Part shown: piece by piece, positions 6,711 to 6,907 of the stretch
How the letters are laid out: each line of letters starts with the position of its first letter
Numbering within the stretch: the stretch's first letter is position 1
Assembly (NCBI GenBank): GCA_046757465.1
Contig: JBHHYH010000108.1
Coordinates: 1 to 6,907 of the forward strand
Reading direction: 5' to 3'
Origin: Scalindua_A sp046757465
GTDB lineage: Bacteria; Planctomycetota; Brocadiia; Brocadiales; Scalinduaceae
Length of the DNA stretch: 6,907 nucleotides
Position numbers and translations under genes: made by a program
The notes under the pieces: model-generated
What the model was told of the DNA's origin: nothing
Database searches by the model: none
What the model saw: only the letters and a program-made list of their open reading frames with translations

Positions 6711-6726
6711 ACATGTTTAAACACGT
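6711..6726. promoter_or_regulatory. Near-palindrome, possible operator
   Basis: ACATGTTTAAACACGT is a 16-bp near-palindrome with a perfect 10-bp core TGTTTAAACA and one mismatched pair further out. It lies about 211 bp upstream of the otsAB start. A dimeric regulator could bind such a site, but no regulator gene is in view and AT-rich palindromes arise by chance. Confidence 0.2.
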
Positions 6727-6907
6727 AGTCTTATGAAACTGTTAGCTATCGTATTTATCGGTTAATTCCCATAAACATTCACCTTTTTCAGGGCCTAACA
6801 ATATATGAATTGGATATTTATCAGGAAAACATCAAAGGTCTACTCTACTAATGATTTAGGGTCTAGACTAGAACAGCACATTTTATTTACAAATTTTTAA
6901 CAATATA

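Larger units (their letters stand above)
6515..6907. other. Non-coding region upstream of the trehalose operon
   Basis: I find no supported gene in about 390 bp on either strand. The region is AT-rich. It holds a nested hairpin (6542-6573), a TTGACT on the minus strand (6581-6586) without a well-spaced -10, a near-palindrome (6711-6726), and CTTTTTCAGGGCC (6783-6795), which is the exact complement of 204-216. The promoter for the trehalose operon should lie here, but I could not place it with confidence. Confidence 0.5.

Overview
The window looks like a chromosomal segment of a bacterium of fairly low to medium GC content. It has Shine-Dalgarno sequences of the GAGG/GGAGG type, one TTG start, and short intergenic regions littered with repeat debris. 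A GC-rich palindromic repeat, whose translation reads PPFNKGG-like, and a non-autonomous element with terminal inverted repeats are of kinds I associate with repeat-rich genomes such as anammox Planctomycetota (Brocadiaceae). That taxonomic guess is weak, because the same repeat style occurs in other phyla and nothing here is diagnostic.

Layout. Positions 1-470 hold no intact gene. They contain a decayed C-terminal tail of a tyrosine recombinase (263-412), a short direct repeat and one weak promoter candidate. Positions 471-2320 (+) form a two-gene operon: a thiolase-superfamily protein and, 14 nt later, a DUF35-type zinc-ribbon/OB-fold protein. This pair is typical of thiolases that need a zinc-ribbon partner subunit. 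The thiolase carries an in-frame palindromic repeat just ahead of its GHP catalytic loop, and by eye it lacks the usual nucleophilic cysteine. Positions 2321-2509 separate two convergent operons and are mostly filled by an element of about 127 bp with 14-bp terminal inverted repeats and two internal palindromes.

Positions 2510-6500 (-) form a trehalose operon, transcribed right to left. A bifunctional trehalose-6-phosphate synthase/phosphatase (OtsA-OtsB fusion) comes first. A GH15 family hydrolase of the trehalase/glucoamylase type follows, and the two genes overlap by 8 nt (ATGGATAA). The fusion would make trehalose from UDP-glucose and glucose-6-phosphate through trehalose-6-phosphate. The GH15 protein could hydrolyse it back to glucose, or act on another alpha-glucan. 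Both appear cytoplasmic. Positions 6501-6907 are the non-coding leader and upstream region of this operon, with a strong ribosome-binding site, a nested hairpin and a near-palindrome.

I did not find a clearly new multi-gene system. The points most worth a second look are the Cys-less thiolase with its in-frame repeat, the covarying palindromes of the intergenic element and its position in a putative terminator loop, and the synthesis-plus-hydrolysis coupling in the trehalose operon.
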